Source: Pseudomonadota bacterium (GTDB lineage Bacteria > Pseudomonadota > Alphaproteobacteria > Geminicoccales > Geminicoccaceae). Taken from it: a stretch of 41,830 bases of DNA. Below are positions 7,726 to 16,169 of this stretch, piece after piece. The notes under the pieces are model-generated. The model had not been told where the DNA came from and did no database searches. It saw only the letters and a program-made list of their open reading frames with translations. Location of the stretch: NCBI GenBank assembly GCA_030549795.1, contig JAUQQO010000007.1, positions 1-41,830 on the forward strand, in the 5' to 3' direction. How positions within the stretch are numbered: the stretch's first letter is position 1; each line of letters begins with the position of its first letter. The translations under genes were made by a program, and so were the position numbers.

Positions 7726-9059
7726 GGCACCTCCACGGGCCACAGATCATGAGCTGCCCGGCCGTCCGAGCTCGGGTCGATCGCATCGAGAAAGCGAGAG
7801 ACTGCATCCGAGCCGTCCTCCGCCGGGCTACCCGCGGCAACTGCGACAGCGAGGCCAATGGCCGAGGCGATGGGCGGCCGGTTGGGACCACTTCGAAGAT
7901 TCATGACGAGCATCGGGCACAGGAAGAGCGCGAGGCGGATCACTTCCCGCCAGTCGTCTGGTAAGAGGCCGCGCTCGGCGAGCAGCTTCAAAAGAGGCCG
8001 CCACAGCCGCTCGGCTTTGACCCGCAGGAGCGCACGACGGATCGCGCTCGGTTGCCAATTGCTCGTGAATTCGATGGTACCAGGAGCCAGCTGGACTTCG
8101 GCATAGAAGTGCGTGGCCGCCTCGCCCGGCTCGTAAAGCCAAAGCGGGTGCGCGAGTACATTGTGGAAGGTGGGCTTAATCTCGGCCAAAAGAGTGGGCA
8201 CGTGTTGACCCGCAAAGGCCGGGTCGAAGAGCACGAGCCCGCGTTCGGGGTCGATCCAAAGATTGGCCGCGTGGGCATCGCCGTGCGCGGTGACGCCGCC
8301 GGCCTCAGCGAGCCGATGGGGTGCCAGTCGATCGGCTGCCCGGTCGAACAGCTCGATGATGCTGTGCTCATGCATGCGGCCGGCGATGCGCCAGCGCCGC
8401 TGGGCCAGATCCTCGAAGGCAAGCGTGGCACCCGGCAACGCGCATTCTCGACCCCGATAGAAGGAAATCAGCCGTCCGCCCGGATAACGCCGCCCTCCAT
8501 CGGCCCGGACATCGGTCAGCCGCGCATAGAAGAGCCGATGGATCGGCTCGGCGGCTGATTGCTCGCTCGTTATTGGGTGCAGTGTGCGCCGATAGACAGC
8601 AAGGAGCGTGTCGCACAGCTGTGCCTCGAGCGCGAGAGCCTGCTTGGCTTCAGTCGGATTCCACGCGAAGTCGAGCCGACGCAAGAGATCGGCAAAGCGT
8701 AGCCAACGCCTACGCGGATAGACGGGGAACTGTTCACCGGCATCGGTCACAGCGAATGCGGGTAGATCGACCGGTAAACCAACCTCGGCCAAAAGCCCTG
8801 CGCGGTAGTATTCTCCAGGACCTTTCTCTTCGCCCTCCTCTTGGTGGAACTTGAAGAACCACTCGCGCCCTAGCGCACAAAACGTACCGGAGAGCGAGTT
8901 CAGAGCGTAAGAGTCGAGGATGAAGCGGATGTCGCTCGCCTCGAGGCCGAAGCGATCGCGCACCAGCGCTCCGACCTCGCGCACAGCGGCCTCGGGTGCC
9001 TCGCGGGCGAGCCGCCGGATGCGGCCGGTCCGGCTGTCGCGCGCCGGTGCCGTGGCCAT
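7722..9059 (-). CDS. APH/choline-kinase-fold phosphotransferase
   Basis: This 445-residue protein has the protein-kinase-like fold of aminoglycoside phosphotransferases. Lys70 in WFFKFHQEE is the probable ATP-binding lysine. The catalytic loop is HGDAHAANL (259-267), followed by the metal-binding LFDPAFAG (277-284), where the family more often has IDWE or a similar sequence. The APH superfamily includes kinases for choline, ethanolamine, homoserine, methylthioribose and other small hydroxylated amines. Sitting between a glutamine-synthetase-like ligase and an SDR, it most likely phosphorylates a small hydroxylated metabolite, not an antibiotic. The start ATG at 9059 lies 6 bases after the ligase gene with GAGCGGGA upstream. 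It is longer than most APH proteins, with about 100 extra C-terminal residues. Confidence 0.82.
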   Translation of the reverse strand: MATAPARDSRTGRIRRLAREAPEAAVREVGALVRDRFGLEASDIRFILDSYALNSLSGTFCALGREWFFKFHQEEGEEKGPGEYYRAGLLAEVGLPVDLPAFAVTDAGEQFPVYPRRRWLRFADLLRRLDFAWNPTEAKQALALEAQLCDTLLAVYRRTLHPITSEQSAAEPIHRLFYARLTDVRADGGRRYPGGRLISFYRGRECALPGATLAFEDLAQRRWRIAGRMHEHSIIELFDRAADRLAPHRLAEAGGVTAHGDAHAANLWIDPERGLVLFDPAFAGQHVPTLLAEIKPTFHNVLAHPLWLYEPGEAATHFYAEVQLAPGTIEFTSNWQPSAIRRALLRVKAERLWRPLLKLLAERGLLPDDWREVIRLALFLCPMLVMNLRSGPNRPPIASAIGLAVAVAAGSPAEDGSDAVSRFLDAIDPSSDGRAAHDLWPVEVP

Positions 9060-9065
9060 TCCCGC

Positions 9066-10433
9066 TCACCCGCGCTCGAAATAGCGTATGAGCTCCCAGT
9101 CGGTAACCGCGCGCTCGAAGCAGGAGAGTTCCCAGCGCGCAGCGTGTAAATAATGTTCGATGACCTCGTCGCCGAAGGCAGCGCGCAGCACTTCCGAACG
9201 TTCAAGACGCGCGATCGCCTCGGCGAGCGTGCGCGGTACACTTGGAATATTGGGATCCTTGTAGGCGTCGCCCACGTAAGCAGGCGGGGCTTCGAGATTA
9301 TGTTCGATCCCGTAGAGGGCGCCGGCCAATAGAGCCGCATAGGCGAGATAGGGATTTACGTCCGCGCCGGGTATGCGGCACTCGATACGCGTCGACGGAC
9401 CGTGCCCGAGCGCACGGAAACCGGCGGTGCGATTGTCGCGGCTCCACACGATCCGCGTGGGCGCAAATGACCCAGCTTGGAACCGCTTGTAGCTGTTGAT
9501 GTTGGGGGCGAGGAATAGCGTCGCCTCCGCAGCCGTGGCGAGCATGCCGGCGAGCGCCTGGCGGAATAGAGTCGAGACTCCCTCCGGATCGCGGTCGTCA
9601 GCGAACAGCGGACGATGATCCGGACTCCAAAGAGAGAGGTGTATATGGCAGGACGAACCAGCGAGATCGGCACGCCATTTGGCCATGAAGGTCACGCAAC
9701 GGCCCTGCTGGAAGGCGACCTCTTTGACCGCCGTTTTGAGGATGACGTGGCGGTCGGCCATTTCCAAGGCCTCGGCGTAGAGGACATTCAGCTCTTCCTG
9801 ACCCGGTCCCCATTCGCCCTTACTCTCTTGAATAGGAATACCTGCCGCCTCGAGCGCGTTTCTGAGCGTGCGCATCAACGGCTCGCGCTTGGTGGTTTCG
9901 AAGATGTGGTAGTCTTCGATGTACCAACCGGCGGTGCGCAGATCCTGGTAACGCTGATCGCGGGCTGAGCGATAGTCGTCGTCGAACACGTAGAACTCGA
10001 GCTCCGAAGCCGCTTTCGCCAAAAAGCCGTGCTCTTTGAGGCGAGCGAGCTGACGCTTGAGGATGGCGCGCGGGCTGTGCGGCAAATCGTGACCGTGGTG
10101 GTCGACGACGTCGCCGAGAACGAGCGCGGTGCCGGGAAGCCAAGGCGCGCGCCGCAACGTTGCGAGATCCGGCTTGACGACGAAGTCGCCGTACCCTCTC
10201 TCCCAAGAAGCGGCTTTGAACCCGGGCACGGGTTCCATGTCCATATCAACGGTAAGGAGATAGTCGCAGGCGTGCCACTCTGCGTGCGCGACCTCGAGGA
10301 AATGGCGCGCAGTGACGCGCTTGCCGACCAGGCGCCCCTGCATGTCGGTAAAAGCGCAGACCACGGTGTCGATGTTCCCCTCGCGCGCCTCGCGCGCGAG
10401 CTCTTCGAGCGTCAGGGTGGCAGGTGGCGCCAT
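9066..10433 (-). CDS. glutamine synthetase-family ligase (gamma-glutamylamine synthetase-like)
   Basis: This 455-residue protein has the glutamine synthetase fold: N-terminal beta-grasp (VVCAFTDMQGRLVGKR, 24-39), metal-binding ELEFYVF (144-150), Glu cluster GEWGPGQEE (206-214), ATP-site CHIHLS (262-267), NINSYKR (311-317) and the arginine region ECRIPGADVNPY (351-362). It resembles the PuuA/GlnA3 group, which joins glutamate to amines such as putrescine, ethanolamine or isopropylamine with ATP, rather than ammonia-assimilating GlnA, whose adenylylation-site segment I do not see. As first gene of the operon, with GGAGGAGG just upstream and a divergent gene 89 bases away, it probably sets the pathway's first step: gamma-glutamylation of the imported amine. 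Confidence 0.88.
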   Translation of the reverse strand: MAPPATLTLEELAREAREGNIDTVVCAFTDMQGRLVGKRVTARHFLEVAHAEWHACDYLLTVDMDMEPVPGFKAASWERGYGDFVVKPDLATLRRAPWLPGTALVLGDVVDHHGHDLPHSPRAILKRQLARLKEHGFLAKAASELEFYVFDDDYRSARDQRYQDLRTAGWYIEDYHIFETTKREPLMRTLRNALEAAGIPIQESKGEWGPGQEELNVLYAEALEMADRHVILKTAVKEVAFQQGRCVTFMAKWRADLAGSSCHIHLSLWSPDHRPLFADDRDPEGVSTLFRQALAGMLATAAEATLFLAPNINSYKRFQAGSFAPTRIVWSRDNRTAGFRALGHGPSTRIECRIPGADVNPYLAYAALLAGALYGIEHNLEAPPAYVGDAYKDPNIPSVPRTLAEAIARLERSEVLRAAFGDEVIEHYLHAARWELSCFERAVTDWELIRYFERG

Positions 10434-10522
10434 CCGTTCCTCCTCCGCCGTTCGAACGCGCAGCAGAGCATGCCGACCTTCACGAGCGCGGCCAAGACCG
10501 ACGATAGGGTGAGCAAGACAGG

Positions 10523-11314
10523 GTGAGTTGGTTATTCGGCAAGATCGCCTTTATCGTCCTGCGGCCGAGCAACCTGCTCCTGTTGCTCGCTGTGCTCGGT
10601 TTCGTGGTTTCGCTGCGGGGTCGACGGTGGGGTCTTTGGCTCCTTGCGACCGCGCTCGGAGCGATGGTCCTGGTCACGCTTGTGCCCGTCGGTCTGTGGC
10701 TCACATCGCCGCTCGAGCGACGCTTTCCCATTCCTTCGCCGATGCCCGAGCGGGTGGACGGTTTCGTGGTCTTAGGCGGCGGCACCGAACCCCATCTCTT
10801 CGCTGTCAACGGCCGGCCGGATTTCGACGATGCCGGCGATCGCTTTTTCGCCCTACTCGAACTCGCCCGCCGCTATCCGCAGGCACGCGTCATCTTCACC
10901 GGCGGTCCCGCAGCTGATCGAGGGTCGGCTACCGAAGCGGATGTGATCGCGGATCTCTGGAGCCGTCACGGCCTTCCCTTCGAACGGCTCGTGCTCGATC
11001 GCGAGGCCCGCAACACGATCGAGAACGCGCGCAACGCCTTCGCGCTCGCTCGGCCTCGGCCGGGCGAGGTCTGGCTCCTCGTCACTTCCGCCAAGCATAT
11101 GCCGCGATCGGTGGGGTGCTTTCGCGCCGTGGGCTTTCCCGTCGTCCCCTTCCCTGTCGATTTCCGTACCGGAGGTCCCCGCCCCTTGTTTGATGAGCTT
11201 CACGTATCCCGGCGACTCTACGAACTGGACGAGGCGATCTACGAATGGTTCGGTCTTTTCTACTATCGTCTGTTGGGACACACGCCGGAGCTTTTGCCTG
11301 GGGCCGGGCCATAA
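10523..11314 (+). CDS. YdcF/ElyC-family membrane protein (DUF218)
   Basis: This 263-residue protein has two N-terminal membrane spans (about 5-28 and 37-60) followed by the DUF218 domain: VDGFVVLGGG (78-87), FTGG, the T-IENARNA segment and VTSAKHMPRS. The family includes E. coli ElyC, which affects peptidoglycan precursor metabolism, and SanA. The exact activity is unknown for most members. The start is GTG, with only a weak AGG nearby. It is transcribed divergently from the amine operon and its 3' end overlaps the mepA start by 70 bases, so the two envelope genes are probably co-transcribed. Confidence 0.85.
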   Translation: MSWLFGKIAFIVLRPSNLLLLLAVLGFVVSLRGRRWGLWLLATALGAMVLVTLVPVGLWLTSPLERRFPIPSPMPERVDGFVVLGGGTEPHLFAVNGRPDFDDAGDRFFALLELARRYPQARVIFTGGPAADRGSATEADVIADLWSRHGLPFERLVLDREARNTIENARNAFALARPRPGEVWLLVTSAKHMPRSVGCFRAVGFPVVPFPVDFRTGGPRPLFDELHVSRRLYELDEAIYEWFGLFYYRLLGHTPELLPGAGP

Positions 11315-12171
11315 TTGCGCTGCTTGCGGCGTTCGCTTGGATCCCCCTCGGCCCTGTGCGGGCTGCCGAAGACATGGTTGCGGCCAAAGAGCTCTTCGGT
11401 CGGCTCGCGGCACCTTCGCCGCCGCTTGCGGCCACTGTGCGCGCCATCGGCTCGCACGCCCGCGGCTGTCTTGCGGGAGCCGTTCAGCTCCCGCTCGATA
11501 CCCCAAACTGGCAAGTCATGCGGCCCTCGCGGCAACGAGTCTACGCTCATCCGCGCCTCGTTTCGGTGATCGAACGCCTAGCGCGCGAGGCGCGCGCCGA
11601 CGGTTGGCCGGGCCTGCTTGTAGGCGACCTCGCCCAGCCCAGGGGTGGCCCGATGCTAAGCGGCCACAGCTCGCATCAGACCGGCCTCGACGCCGATATC
11701 TGGCTCGAGCCGATGCCGCCGCGTCTTTTGAGCGAAGAGGAACGCGAGACGATCGCTGCGCGCTCGGTGCTGCGGGCGGGCACGCGAACCGTCGACCCGG
11801 AGCGGTTCGGGCCGTCGCATGTCGCATTGATCCGCCGCGCCGCCAGCTATCCCGAGGTGGCGCGGATCTTCGTTCATCCGGGGATCAAACAGGCTCTGTG
11901 CGCCGCGGCGGGCGCCGACCGCGCCTGGCTGCGCAAAGTGCGTCCCTGGTGGGGACACGACAGCCATTTCCATATTCGGCTGCGCTGCCCCGAGGACGAG
12001 CCGCTTTGTCAAGACCAAGAACCCCCTCCCGAGGGAGACGGTTGCGGAGCCGAGCTCACCTGGTGGCTCTCCGACGAGCCTTGGCGGCCGCAGCCGCCGA
12101 GCGCGCCGCCTCCTCCTCTCACGCTGCGCGACCTGCCACCAGAATGCCGCGCAGTCCTCACCGCCCGCTGA
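11245..12171 (+). CDS. mepA: penicillin-insensitive murein DD-endopeptidase
   Basis: This 308-residue periplasmic zinc peptidase of the LAS family (M74) cleaves D-Ala-meso-DAP cross-links in peptidoglycan. The zinc and active-site motifs are visible: SGHSSHQTGLDADIW (zinc His and Asp) and WGHDSHFHIRL near the C-terminus. A signal peptide is present (hydrophobic AIIALLAAFAWI, cleavage near VRAAED). The assigned ATG at 11245 overlaps the ydcF-type gene by 70 bases and gives a longer-than-usual pre-signal segment, so the true start may be a later non-ATG codon; none with a good ribosome binding site stood out. A Pro-rich tail (PQPPSAPPPPL) precedes the C-terminus. Confidence 0.9.
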   Translation: MVRSFLLSSVGTHAGAFAWGRAIIALLAAFAWIPLGPVRAAEDMVAAKELFGRLAAPSPPLAATVRAIGSHARGCLAGAVQLPLDTPNWQVMRPSRQRVYAHPRLVSVIERLAREARADGWPGLLVGDLAQPRGGPMLSGHSSHQTGLDADIWLEPMPPRLLSEEERETIAARSVLRAGTRTVDPERFGPSHVALIRRAASYPEVARIFVHPGIKQALCAAAGADRAWLRKVRPWWGHDSHFHIRLRCPEDEPLCQDQEPPPEGDGCGAELTWWLSDEPWRPQPPSAPPPPLTLRDLPPECRAVLTAR

Positions 12172-12565
12172 CAGTTGGGCGTCGAGACCTCAGCCGAAAG
12201 CGCCTCTCGAGGGCGACGGCTGTGGGTCCGTTGAGCAGGGTAACGCGGCCGCTGCCCTCCTTCGCACGCACAGCGCGGCGAATGGCCAAGAGCGCAAAAC
12301 TCCTTCTCCTTCTTTGGCACGACTTCCGCACGATGCGGCCATAGTCGCCCGCTTTTTTGCCGAGCGATGGAGAACGCGCGGTGGGCCCGCCTGCACCACA
12401 GGTGCCGCGCCGCGCCCACGGAGTCGGCAAGGATCTGGCTCCTCACCCGCCGAATGGGGTGCCGTCTTGCTCCCCCTCTCGCTTCTGCGCAGCGGCGCCG
12501 CGTCACGGCACCGTGACGCGGTTCGCCATAAAGAGGGCCGTTGAGCGAGCCTTTCCCCAACCTCC
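12172..12565. other. convergent intergenic region with dyads
   Basis: This region of nearly 400 bases lies between the ends of mepA (plus) and a small membrane-protein gene (minus). Open frames here have no recognisable motifs. It contains a short hairpin (12326-12338, CCGCA/TGCGG) followed some bases later by a TTTTTT run at about 12352, which may terminate mepA, and a striking 24-bp dyad (12498-12521) listed separately. Nothing else is recognised. Confidence 0.45.
12498..12521. repeat. 24-bp perfect dyad
   Basis: CCGCGTCACGG and its exact reverse complement CCGTGACGCGG are separated by CA. It lies 45 bases beyond the stop of the small membrane-protein gene in a convergent region. No T-run follows, so it is not a classic terminator. 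A protein-binding site, an mRNA-end stabilising hairpin or a dispersed palindrome are all possible. Confidence 0.6.
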
Positions 12566-12745
12566 CTAGCCTGTCTTTCGACCGGGTTCGGTGAGCTTTC
12601 GGATGAGCGCGAAGATATTCACTACACCAAACAAAAACAAAAGGAAGCCTGCAATGTGCAACGCTTGGTCCTTAGCTGCGGAAGCGAGCATGAGCCCAAG
12701 GATCGCCAGGATCCCCATTACCGCTCCGTAGATCGCATGAGCCAT
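12566..12745 (-). CDS. small (59 aa) membrane protein
   Basis: A short gene, easily missed by length cut-offs. The protein starts MAHAIYGAVMGILAILGLML and ends RKLTEPGRKTG. It has two hydrophobic segments (about 5-22 and 31-47) joined by a short polar turn (SAAKDQAL), so it should be a two-span inner-membrane hairpin. The ATG has GGAGAAGG just upstream, and the gene lies 37 bases after the DUF2189 gene on the same strand. I cannot assign a function. Its place beside the cbb3 oxidase operon suggests a respiratory or membrane role, but that is inference only. Confidence 0.72.
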   Translation of the reverse strand: MAHAIYGAVMGILAILGLMLASAAKDQALHIAGFLLFLFGVVNIFALIRKLTEPGRKTG

Positions 12746-12782
12746 GATGCCTTCTCCGGCTCCAGCACTGATCAGCTACGAG

Positions 12783-13577
12783 TTAGCGTCCCTCACGCTC
12801 GACGAGATCACAGTAGGCGTGCCACGAAGCAAATCCTAACAGCGGCAGCACCACCACGAGGCCCAAGAAGAAGGTGACGAGCCCCGCAATGATGAAGATG
12901 ACGATCAACGCAGCCCACAACAGGAGCGGGAAAAAGTTAAACTGGACCGCCTCGAAACTCTTGATGATCGCTTCGATGACGTTGGCCTCGGGACGGTCGA
13001 GGAGGAGTGGGATCGAAATCACGCTCATCGAATAGGCTAAAAAGGCGAGGATTCCACCTACCGCTGTACCGATAACGAGGAACGGGAGCGCATCCGGCTC
13101 GAGGAAGGTTTCCGCGAAGAGGTTGGCGAACGATGGCGGATTGCCGCCGAAGTAAAGCATAAAGAGCATCGCCGCTAGACGTACCCAGGCGAACATCAAC
13201 AAGAGCAGCGCCACCCCCATGAGGGCGATCTGGGTCGGGTTGCGCTGGAAGGCGGCGAGAGCTTCGAAGAAGGTAGTCCCTTGGCCTCGTTCCCGACGTC
13301 GCGCCGCCTCGTACAAGCCCACGGTGAGTATTGGACCGACGATCAAAAAGCCCCCCAACAGCGGCAAAATGAGATACAGCATACCGGCCCACCATAGGCC
13401 AAAGAGTATCAGGTAGCCGGTCACCGCCGCGAGCAGGCCGTAAAACAAACCAAGTGCAGGGTTCGCCCGGAAGTCCTGCCAGCCTTTCGTGAGCCACTGC
13501 CAGGGCTGGTCGAGCTCGATCCGTCGAATGCGGATCGCCGCTGCTGTGCTTGCGCCCACCGAGGTCGTTTCGGCCAT
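12783..13577 (-). CDS. DUF2189 integral membrane protein
   Basis: This roughly 264-residue protein has about six hydrophobic segments and the DUF2189 layout: an N-terminal I-RIELDQPWQWLTKGWQDFR stretch, first spans with GLLAAVTGYLI, a P-L-GGFLIVGPILTVGLYE segment and a C-terminal WHAYCDLV. The function of the family is unknown; members often lie beside terminal oxidase genes. I choose the ATG at 13577, with AGGAGAGG upstream, over the one at 13616. It is divergent from ccoN, and the FNR box between them (13671-13684) could control both. The 59-residue membrane protein follows in the same direction. Confidence 0.85.
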   Translation of the reverse strand: MAETTSVGASTAAAIRIRRIELDQPWQWLTKGWQDFRANPALGLFYGLLAAVTGYLILFGLWWAGMLYLILPLLGGFLIVGPILTVGLYEAARRRERGQGTTFFEALAAFQRNPTQIALMGVALLLLMFAWVRLAAMLFMLYFGGNPPSFANLFAETFLEPDALPFLVIGTAVGGILAFLAYSMSVISIPLLLDRPEANVIEAIIKSFEAVQFNFFPLLLWAALIVIFIIAGLVTFFLGLVVVLPLLGFASWHAYCDLVEREGR

Positions 13578-13670
13578 CTCGCCCTCTCCTTTCCTGCCCG
13601 GCGCCGTCGTCGCCATTGCCGGCGCGGCCCCTCGCCGCCCCGCTCTTAGCGCGAATGGTCGCAGGGGATT

Positions 13671-13684
13671 TTGATACAGATCAA
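13671..13684. promoter_or_regulatory. FNR/Anr/FnrL box
   Basis: TTGATACAGATCAA matches the FNR-family consensus TTGAT-N4-ATCAA perfectly. It is 89 bases before the ccoN start and 94 bases before the DUF2189 start, in the divergent spacer. Regulation of cbb3 oxidase operons by oxygen-sensing FNR proteins is well established, so low-oxygen activation of ccoNOQP is very likely. I did not identify reliable -10 or -35 elements. Confidence 0.9.
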
Positions 13685-13772
13685 GGCGTGCCTAGCCTTC
13701 TTCGGCAAGAGACCAAAGGCGTCCGGCCGGCCGCGCGCCGGCTCGGCGCGCCAAAACGTCGGGATATCGCGC

Positions 13773-15254
13773 ATGGCCATCGCCACAGCAATCTCTGCCA
13801 GAAGCGAACCGGCTGCGACCGCCTACAACGAAGACGTGGTTCGCTGGTTCGCGATCGCAACCATCTTTTGGGGTGTGGTGGGTTTCGTCGTCGGCACGTT
13901 CATCGCCTTCCAACTCGCCTTCCCGTCTCTCAATTTCGATCTCGAGTGGACGACGTTCGGGCGGCTACGCCCCCTTCACACCTCCGCGGTCATCTTCGCC
14001 TTCGGCGGCAACGCTTTGCTCGCCACCTCGCTTTATGTCGTGCAGCGGACGTGCCGAGCCCCGCTCTTCGGCGGACCTCTGCTCGCGACCTTTCTGTTCT
14101 GGGGCTATCAATTGTTCATCGTGCTCGCGGCGCTCGGCTATGTGATGGGAATCACCCAGAGCCGGGAGTACGCCGAACCCGAATGGTTCGCCGATCTCTG
14201 GTTGACGATCGTCTGGGTGGTATATTTCATCATCTTTTTCGGCACGATCTTGCGGCGAAAGGAGCCCCATATTTACGTGGCCAACTGGTTTTATCTCGCA
14301 TTCATCGTCACCATAGCGATGCTCCACATCGTCAACAATCTGGCCCTGCCGGTATCGCTCCTCGGTGCCAAATCTTACTCGCTCTTCGCTGGGGTGCAGG
14401 ACGCGCTCACGCAGTGGTGGTATGGACACAATGCCGTCGGCTTCTTCCTGACCGCCGGCTTCCTCGGCATCATGTACTACTTCGTACCAAAACAGGCCGA
14501 GCGGCCCGTGTACTCCTACCGGCTCTCGATCATTCATTTCTGGGCCTTGATCTTCCTTTACATCTGGGCTGGCCCGCATCACCTGCATTTCACCGCGCTG
14601 CCCGACTGGGCCCAGGTGCTCGGCATGACCTTCTCGGTGATGCTGTGGATGCCCTCCTGGGGCGGCATGATCAACGGTTTGATGACCCTTTCCGGCGCCT
14701 GGGACAAGCTCAGAACCGATCCTGTTCTACGCTTTCTGGTCGTGTCGGTAGCGTTCTACGGCATGAGCACGTTTGAAGGCCCGCTCATGTCGATCCGCCA
14801 GGTGAACGCGCTCTCGCATTACACGGACTGGACGGTCGGACACGTCCACTCGGGAGCGCTCGGGTGGGTCGCCTTCGTGACCTTCGGTGCGATGTACTAT
14901 CTCTTCCCGCGCCTGTTCAAAGTTCAGCGTCTTTACTCCTTGCGTCTCGTCGAGTGGCACTTCTGGATCGCCACGCTTGGGATCGTCCTTTACATCACGG
15001 CGATGTGGGTGTCGGGGATCATGCAGGGCCTCATGTGGCGGTCCTACGACAGCCTCGGCTTCTTGCAGTATTCGTTCATCGAGACGGTCGAGGCGATGCA
15101 TCCCTTCTACGTAATCCGTGCCTTCGGCGGCGTGTTGTTCACGCTCGGGGCGCTGATCATGGTCTACAACCTCTACCGAACGGCGCGCGGTGATGTCCGC
15201 GTTGAAGAGGCCGTGCCCGTGGCCGCTCCGGCTCGCCTCGCGCCGGCCGAGTGA
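13773..15254 (+). CDS. ccoN: cbb3-type cytochrome c oxidase subunit I
   Basis: This 493-residue catalytic subunit reduces oxygen with high affinity and pumps protons. It has about 12 membrane spans and the expected ligands: an early heme-b histidine in [11 protein letters not shown], CuB ligands in [10 protein letters not shown] and AGPHHLHFT, and the [12 protein letters not shown] pair for the two hemes. I choose the ATG at 13773; the frame is open back to 13671, but that part contains the FNR box and is not family-like. It is first gene of ccoNOQP and its stop overlaps a possible GTG start of ccoO. The accessory ccoGHIS genes are not in the window. Confidence 0.97.
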   Translation: MAIATAISARSEPAATAYNEDVVRWFAIATIFWGVVGFVVGTFIAFQLAFPSLNFDLEWTTFGRLRPLHTSAVIFAFGGNALLATSLYVVQRTCRAPLFGGPLLATFLFWGYQLFIVLAALGYVMGITQSREYAEPEWFADLWLTIVWVVYFIIFFGTILRRKEPHIYVANWFYLAFIVTIAMLHIVNNLALPVSLLGAKSYSLFAGVQDALTQWWYGHNAVGFFLTAGFLGIMYYFVPKQAERPVYSYRLSIIHFWALIFLYIWAGPHHLHFTALPDWAQVLGMTFSVMLWMPSWGGMINGLMTLSGAWDKLRTDPVLRFLVVSVAFYGMSTFEGPLMSIRQVNALSHYTDWTVGHVHSGALGWVAFVTFGAMYYLFPRLFKVQRLYSLRLVEWHFWIATLGIVLYITAMWVSGIMQGLMWRSYDSLGFLQYSFIETVEAMHPFYVIRAFGGVLFTLGALIMVYNLYRTARGDVRVEEAVPVAAPARLAPAE

Positions 15255-15271
15255 AAGGGGAGGGCGGCGCC

Positions 15272-15997
15272 GTGCTCATCCGTCATCATGAGCAAGTCGA
15301 AACCCGCGGTCTGCTCCTGTTGCTGCTGATCCTCATCACTGTATCGATCGGTGGCATCGTGCAGATCGCACCGTTGTTCACGATCGAGAGCACGATCGAG
15401 CGGGTGCAAGGCGTACGCCCTTACAGCCCGCTCGAGCTCGCCGGTCGCAACATCTACATTCGGGAGGGGTGTTACGTCTGTCACAGCCAGATGATTCGCC
15501 CCTTCCGCGACGAGGTCGAGCGCTACGGCCACTATAGCCTCGCCGCGGAGAGCATGTACGACCATCCGTTTCAATGGGGCTCGAAACGTACGGGCCCCGA
15601 CCTCGCCCGCGTCGGTGGCAAATATTCGAACGAATGGCACGTGGCGCACATGGTCAACCCGCGCAGCGTCGTGCCCGAGAGCGTGATGCCCGGCTATCCC
15701 TTCCTGCTCCAGCGCGAACTTCGCTTCGAGGATGTCGCCGATCACCTCCGTACTCTCAGAGCTTTGGGCGTTCCTTATACCGACGAGATGATCGAGCAGG
15801 CCCGCGCTGATCTCTATGCGCAGGCCAGTTCCGAAGGGCACGAAGGAGTTCTGGCCCGGTATCCGAAAGCAGCAGTCGGCGACTTTGACGGGCAGCCGGA
15901 CAAACTCACCGAGATGGACGCCCTCATCGCCTATTTGCAGATCCTAGGGCGGATGGTCGATTTCACGAACGTGCGCAAAGAAGACTTGCTCCAGTGA
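15272..15997 (+). CDS. ccoO: cbb3-type cytochrome c oxidase subunit II
   Basis: This roughly 241-residue monoheme cytochrome c subunit is anchored by one N-terminal span ([20 protein letters not shown]). It has a single heme c site, CYVCH, within [15 protein letters not shown], and the later methionine region [10 protein letters not shown] gives the axial ligand. It passes electrons from CcoP to CcoN. Start: GTG at 15272 has AAAGGGGAGGG seven bases upstream. A GTG at 15251 would overlap the ccoN stop and add seven residues, and cannot be excluded. Confidence 0.96.
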   Translation: MLIRHHEQVETRGLLLLLLILITVSIGGIVQIAPLFTIESTIERVQGVRPYSPLELAGRNIYIREGCYVCHSQMIRPFRDEVERYGHYSLAAESMYDHPFQWGSKRTGPDLARVGGKYSNEWHVAHMVNPRSVVPESVMPGYPFLLQRELRFEDVADHLRTLRALGVPYTDEMIEQARADLYAQASSEGHEGVLARYPKAAVGDFDGQPDKLTEMDALIAYLQILGRMVDFTNVRKEDLLQ

Positions 15998-16007
15998 GAG
16001 ACGGTTC

Positions 16008-16169
16008 GTGAACGAGCTCTTGAACATCCTGAGACAGCTGTGGGTGGTCTGGCTCGTGGTCCTGTTCCTGGCGATCGTCGCCTGGACCTTCTGGCCCTCG
16101 CGCAAGCAGCGACTGGAACGCCACGCGCGGATCCCCTTCGAGGACGAGGATCGCCCCAATGCCCGTTAA
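16008..16169 (+). CDS. ccoQ: cbb3-type oxidase small subunit
   Basis: A 53-residue gene starting with GTG (NELLNILRQLWVVWLV...). It has one membrane span (about 12-29) and a short charged tail beginning WPSRKQRLERHAR, the typical CcoQ layout. It stabilises the CcoP-CcoNO complex and in some bacteria transmits an electron-flow signal. It starts 10 bases after ccoO and its last 11 bases overlap the ccoP start. Recognition rests on position, length and topology. Confidence 0.88.
   Translation: MNELLNILRQLWVVWLVVLFLAIVAWTFWPSRKQRLERHARIPFEDEDRPNAR

Noticed and set aside
7722-9059. Antibiotic (aminoglycoside) resistance gene
   Set aside because: The APH fold alone does not imply resistance; the gene is coupled to a metabolic operon and lacks close resemblance to resistance enzymes as far as I can see.
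13550-14776. 408-residue plus-strand frame overlapping ccoN
   Set aside because: Arg/His-rich translation without motifs; it is the shifted frame of ccoN, which has all heme and copper ligands.
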